A program made the position numbers and the translations under genes. A model generated the notes under the pieces. It was not told where the DNA came from, did no database searches, and saw nothing but the letters and a program-made list of their open reading frames with translations. Positions 59,540-64,000 of a stretch of 64,000 nucleotides of DNA are shown here, piece after piece (position 1 is the first letter of the stretch; every line of letters starts with the position of its first letter). This DNA is from Gonatopus flavifemur (taxonomy: Eukaryota > Arthropoda > Insecta > Hymenoptera > Dryinidae). The DNA lies in the NCBI GenBank assembly GCA_018340375.1, contig JAFFJZ010000001.1, positions 39,238,001-39,302,000 of the forward strand. The letters are read 5' to 3'.

Positions 59540-59552
59540 GTCCTCTGAACGT

Positions 59553-59660
59553 CACGGTAAAAAGAAGAACTTAATTTCAACTAGGATGTGAGTTGAATTC
59601 AAGACGCAGCCAAAAGAAGATTCGTTAGACTTAAAGTCAGCCACTAGAGAACCTTTTTCA
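59553..59660 (-). repeat. GATGCAGCC MITE, diverged one-ended copy
   Basis: cacggtaaaaagaagaactt, then gacgcagccaaaaga and ttaaagtcagcc, repeat the order of motifs in 59364-59539 at lower identity. No second terminus is seen. It lies 13 bases after copy 2, so the two may be an old tandem insertion. Confidence 0.55.
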
Positions 59661-60043
59661 ACTCACAAAACAGTACAGCTCACATTAATCACTATTGGAC
59701 TGAAATCAAGACTGAGTTACCACTAAAATTCAAAGCAAATTGATTCTGATGAATGTGTTCGTCCATTGTTGTTTGTTCGATTCCACTCAACATGGTGTTA
59801 CCTATCGATAATGAGGAATATGTTTGTTGTTTATTTAACGGATACAGAAAGAAGTTTTCTCTCTCATGAACTATTCAACTTCACTCATGACTATGCGATT
59901 GGACCATGATCATAGTTATTCAAGGCTGAAAACCTATAACACCCCCAGCATGTATGAACTCTGGCCCACTATGGCCCCACTCTGGCCCAGTCTTGGGCCC
60001 ATGGTACATGCATGATCGGGACTCTTTGAAGGATTCGAGCCTA
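59661..60043. other. Unassigned spacer with a GGCCC-rich patch
   Basis: Bases 59940-60005 contain several ggccc motifs (ctggcccac, tggccccac, ttgggccc) like the interior of 52861-53184. The remainder is unremarkable. Frames at 59920-60139 on both strands cross this patch and the next element and are not genes. Confidence 0.45.
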
Positions 60044-60159
60044 CACGGAGAAACTGTCACGCCGATATTCAGATTCGCGCACACTGATGGCCAATGTGCA
60101 AGGAAAAGGATTTTTTTCGCATTGATCTTCAATGTGTGAACATAGGTTTCACATGCTTA

Positions 60160-61232
60160 CATGGAGAAAAATATGTATGATAGAACCAGCAATATAAGGA
60201 TCGTCAAAATTTTATTGCTGTTTATACAATAAGTTGTTCGTACAGCAACAGCTGATTGTTTCTTTAACAAGAATTGTATTGCCGAAAATCAATGGTTAAA
60301 ATGACGATATGAGATGCTATTCCAACTCACAATGAACGTTGTTAATTTGACAATACAATATCAAGCAGTGATAACAATGAGTATTACAGATTCGACAAAA
60401 AAAGTTGTAATAAGAAAATCCATTCACTGTCAAAACAGCTATATATTCTCAACGTATAAAGCGGTATAATTATTCCTGTGAGAAATTATTTTGATCCACT
60501 GCAGGAGACAGTAAAAAATGATATCCAAGTGATAAACATTCTTCTACAAACCCTTCTTCGATGAAGTTTTCCTTGAATTCACAAACATAAAAATCGATCC
60601 CAATTTTTGATTAATTGACAAACCTTACATGAGTTCAACAAACTAATTTGATGAGTTTCATTCGTTTTTGAGAAAATTCCTGTGATTCAAATCCTAATTC
60701 ATTTATTCAATTTTACAATTGTATGTTTGTCTTGAATATATCTTCATCGTTAACTCTGAACAAAGTCCAGGACCCGACTAGAAATCTAATCGGGTTAACC
60801 CGTCGTTTGATTAGGACCCGACCAGGTCTTGTTCGGGTCCTCATCAAACACCAGGTTAACCCGATCAAATGTGACTGAATTTCCAGTCGGGGATTACCAT
60901 AAAGGGCAATTCAAGTACTCAGTTGTCACCTTGGAGATTGGAACATTGGAACTTACAATCGCCGTTTCTTCACATATGAATCAAACCACATCGTAATAGA
61001 ATGTTTGTAGAATCATAAGTAATATTATTCAAATAGGTAAATATAAACTTTTGATATAACAACATGATATTGCGAAATCGAATATTTGAATTGTTAATAA
61101 TGTTGACAATACAATATTGTTGCCAGTTTAGCAATGGTGACGGTCATATTTTTACGGTATTTATTGTGGATTGATATATAACAATATTTTATTGTCAATT
61201 CAGTAATATTATTGTTAGTTTTTTTCTCCGTG
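60160..61232. mobile_element. Middle-level CATGGAGAAAAA element inside 60044-61352
   Basis: It starts catggagaaaaatatg after TA (60158-60159) and ends, in reverse complement, with cacggagaaaaaaact before TA (61233-61234). Both sides contain many caata/tattg motifs in inverted arrangement. It holds a further insertion at 60773-60891, and no coding frame. The inner half is poorly conserved between arms, so other insertions may be hidden. Confidence 0.68.
60773..60891. mobile_element. Innermost CCCGAC MITE with GA duplication
   Basis: 119 bp. The ends are cccgactagaaatctaatcg and, in reverse complement, cccgactggaaattcagtc, flanked by GA on both sides. Inner gggttaacc motifs lie near both ends. 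Same family as 8847-8934. Confidence 0.75.
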
Positions 61233-61352
61233 TACGCACTGGATACCAATGTGTAAACATGTGACCGCCTATGTTCATGCATTAAAGGTCAATGCGAAAA
61301 AAATTTCTTTCCCTGCACATTGGCCAATAATCGGCGTGACAGTTTCTCCATG

Positions 61353-63210
61353 TACGTCCTTGCTGGATTATCCTGTCCTTGTCCTTTGCGTTTGACCACT
61401 TTGCCATGCTGCAGTTGCGATCGAGTGGTGTGATAAATCATTTTATAATGTTATAATTTCACAGTAAGTGTAATGTGTGGAGTCAAAGAAGAATTTGAAA
61501 AACATATTAGGAGAAACTGAAAATCAGTAGCAATGTGGATATCCTTGGAAGTTTGAATTATTCTAAATACGCGTTGTGATGTTCAAGTGGAAGTTTCAAA
61601 ATCGAAGAGTACATAAACGATGTGCGTACGTAAACAAAGTCCAGGAACAAACTTTTATGAAGTTGATACTACAAAGTTTTCACCGAATTTGTTACGCATA
61701 CTGAGCAATAAATAAAAAACATCGAATAATTAGATTCAATTGAAACTGTGATTAATTACAGGTACACATGTATGCAGGTATAAACCATTTCGATACTAAG
61801 AATCAACAAATTTCAACCTTATTTTAGCCTGAATTATCGATCAAGCTCTACGTGGCTGACTATAAGATATGAAGTGCTAAGCAACAGCGTATTACGCGGT
61901 TCAATTCGATTGAACCTAATCTTAACTCATTCTCATTCCTCATAACGGCTGACATCATAATATTGCTGATTTTAAGTCTGATCTGAAAATCACTTGATCA
62001 TGAAATTATGATTTACTTTTTACTGTGGTTAAAAGGATTACCGCTGATATTGAGAGGAAGATGTACTAAGCTCATATTATAGAGTAGGTTCTAATTTTCA
62101 GAATATGATTTTTTGGGTGTAGCTTTTGTTCTCGTTTTGATAGAAGGAACTTATGAACATAAACTAAGATAGATGTCATCAAAATCCATTCGAAGAATCA
62201 AACGTGAATGAAAAATACATATCCATTAAAAAACAACTGGAAATCAGTTTGTGATCGTAGAAGAGATCAAAAAGAGAGATGGTATATCTTGGTATGGAAT
62301 ATTTCAAGAGGATATTCAAAACTGGATGAGTTGATGATCTGCTTTTCACAAAGATATAATACGAAGTATGAGCGTGATATCAAAAAGATTCCTTGTCCAT
62401 TCATCCACTATTCATTCAAATAGAAATGTATCTGAACGTCTTTAACCCTATATTTTGGCTTTGCTTATTCACGAGGAAAAATCATACCAACGATGAATTA
62501 TGATGATACTTTTTGTCATATCTGATTTTTGACGGATGAATGGACTGTACGATTACCAGCAGTCATGGAGTGTGAAAAAAATTGGATATAGAACGATCAT
62601 CTGTTGAACAACGCTGTTGACAAAATTATTTCACACAAAATTTGGACACAATTAACACATTACTTTGGTGTATTAAATTCACCACAGATTTCATGGGATT
62701 CAAACATATTTTCTTATGACAACCATTTCAAGATAGTATTAGGCTTGAATTTCAATAAAAGTGTGGGGGACTCGATGGAAAAATATGTGTGGTAATTACT
62801 TCCAAACTTTTGTATTAAAATAAATAAAAATATTTTTCACAGTGAACAGTGAGTTAGGATATTTGAATATCTTCTGTTATACCAAAACTACATATTCGCA
62901 GCATCGAGTATCATTTTTGAACATTTATTTACCGTTTGTACATTCAAATTGGTTTGAAGGCAATAAAGAATTTGAGTTCTAAACTGCAACGGTCATCCCG
63001 AAAAACTGATCAAGGAGAATTGAGTGAATTTTTGAACTCAAATAGAAAAACAAAAAGGAATCGCATAATGAAAGACGTGGGGAGTTCTTCTACTAGTACA
63101 TTCCAATGATGGATTCCATCCCCTCATCGTAGAAGAATTGTTTGTTCGAAAAAATTGAAGATTTTTCCTCCACTTTCTTCCAAAAAGTAAGAGAAAGTTC
63201 TACCAAATTG
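61353..63210. other. Unassigned DNA with one isolated MITE end
   Basis: No gene recognised. atatttttcacagtg ending at about 62843 looks like a CACTGTGAAAAAT terminus in reverse complement, but no partner was found. Frames at 62208-62423 and 62604-62795 are short and unsupported. Confidence 0.45.
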
Positions 63211-63212
63211 TA

Positions 63213-63435
63213 CACTGTCAGAAATATCTGGAAGTTTTTTTCAATTACGTACATGAAATCAGGTTCATATACATTCTGCATTAAATTTAATGTACAAAAA
63301 CATGAAAAGACTATAGATTATGCTATAGTTTACATTAAATTTCATGTAAAATGTGCATGAAACTGAATTCATGTACGTACTTGAAAAAAACTTCCAGTAA
63401 AAACATTAAAATCAATGCAGAAATTTTCAACAGTG
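63213..63435. mobile_element. CACTGT MITE with TA duplication, complete
   Basis: 223 bp with ends cactgtcagaaatatctgg and, in reverse complement, cactgttgaaaatttctg. TA lies on both sides (63211-63212 and 63436-63437). The arms share ggaagtttttttcaa and gtacatgaa blocks. The truncated inverted relative is at 50916-51073. The frames crossing it (63142-63360) come from the palindrome. Confidence 0.87.
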
Positions 63436-63437
63436 TA

Positions 63438-64000
63438 GGGACAAATCCCTCATCATGGAGAAATTTTGCTGACCGAGCCCATTCTTTGAAGAGATAATTT
63501 CATAATCATTCTTGACAGTAAATTTTCACTTCAATACAGTTTCATGCAGCGTTTCTTGGAGGGATAACAAGGCCTAGAGTTACTACCCCATCGATGTTCT
63601 TCGTTTTTTTTTCCTTCGAAAGTCAAATCAAGTTCCAATCTAAGTTTCAACACTCCGTCGTGGTGATTTCGAACTTCAACTTGCTTGAATTTAAATTTAG
63701 GTCACGGGAAAACGAAATAATAACAATTGAAATAAAACAATAATTATATTTCATCACATTTGTACATAACTCTCCAATAATCTTGGAATAAAAGACGAAA
63801 GAACTCATATCCAACGGAATTATCGAGGATATTTTTTCATAAAAAAAATATTGTACTATGACAAGAGATGAAAAACCCGATTCAGTTGAATATTCAAATA
63901 GGGAAAGGCGGGAAACTTGATCGTTCTCATTCAATTGAATATTTTTCTCAGAACCTTTTTTCCCCAATGAAATATATCAGAGTTACACTGCACTACAAAA
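63438..64000. other. Unassigned DNA to window end
   Basis: No gene or full repeat. A minus-strand 106-codon frame at 63647-63967 is AT-driven with no domain. ttacactgcact just before the window end could be a further CACTG terminus but is cut off. Confidence 0.4.

Larger units (their letters stand above)
60044..61352. mobile_element. Outer CACGGAGAAAC MITE, split by insertions
   Basis: The outer ends are cacggagaaactgtcacgcc and, in reverse complement, catggagaaactgtcacgcc, with TA outside both (60042-60043 and 61353-61354). The arms match for about 116 bases, including ggccaatgtgca and ttttttcgcattga. They are separated by a 1073-bp insertion at 60160-61232. Without it the element would be about 236 bp, a normal MITE size. 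Confidence 0.82.

Noticed and set aside
28776..63435. Recurrent short motifs that could suggest a CRISPR array
   Set aside because: They are dispersed inverted-repeat transposon ends with no regular spacers, in eukaryotic DNA.
1..64000. tRNA, rRNA, known insect microRNA, retrovirus or LINE sequences
   Set aside because: No tRNA T-arm context, no rRNA stretch, no known microRNA that I recall and no reverse transcriptase motifs were seen. A covariance-model scan was not possible here.

Overview
This is an AT-rich eukaryotic window, most likely from an insect nuclear genome and probably hymenopteran. The basis is indirect. It holds one mariner transposon of insect type, dozens of short palindromic DNA-transposon derivatives (MITEs), many undepleted CG dinucleotides, and no dense gene arrangement. 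No rRNA, tRNA, CRISPR or bacterial operon is visible. The species assignment is an inference, since no host protein could be recognised.

Layout. Bases 1-8846 look like low-copy intergenic or intronic DNA. From 8847 to 11148 there is a transposon cluster: a small CCCGAC-ended MITE, two partial repeats, a perfect 98-bp-arm hairpin (9495-9703) flanked by an 8-bp near-duplication, and a 1315-bp mariner (9832-11146). The mariner transposase reads through in one frame except for a single in-frame stop. Bases 11149-22501 are again mostly low copy, with one 300-bp MITE (15338-15637) and a weak candidate first coding exon (19069-19162). From 22510 to 40339 MITEs are dense: two with perfect 8-bp target duplications (hAT type), several with TA duplications, a 939-bp pogo-like deletion derivative (37869-38807), and some with 2-bp duplications that are not TA. 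Bases 40340-49130 and 53185-58726 are long blocks in which no mobile element was found. The rest (49133-53184 and 58727-63435) holds nested and composite MITEs, including a three-level nest at 60044-61352.

How the parts work together. Nothing here forms a host pathway. The MITEs encode no protein and depend on transposases from elsewhere. The mariner is the only element with a near-complete transposase, and its ends do not resemble those of the MITEs, so it is unlikely to move them. Nesting gives a relative insertion history: 31662-31907 entered 31419-32080; 49255-49468 entered 49133-49599; 60773-60891 entered 60160-61232, which had entered 60044-61352.

The window most likely lies in a large intron or gene desert. 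A few short open stretches next to good splice signals are reported as weak candidates only.
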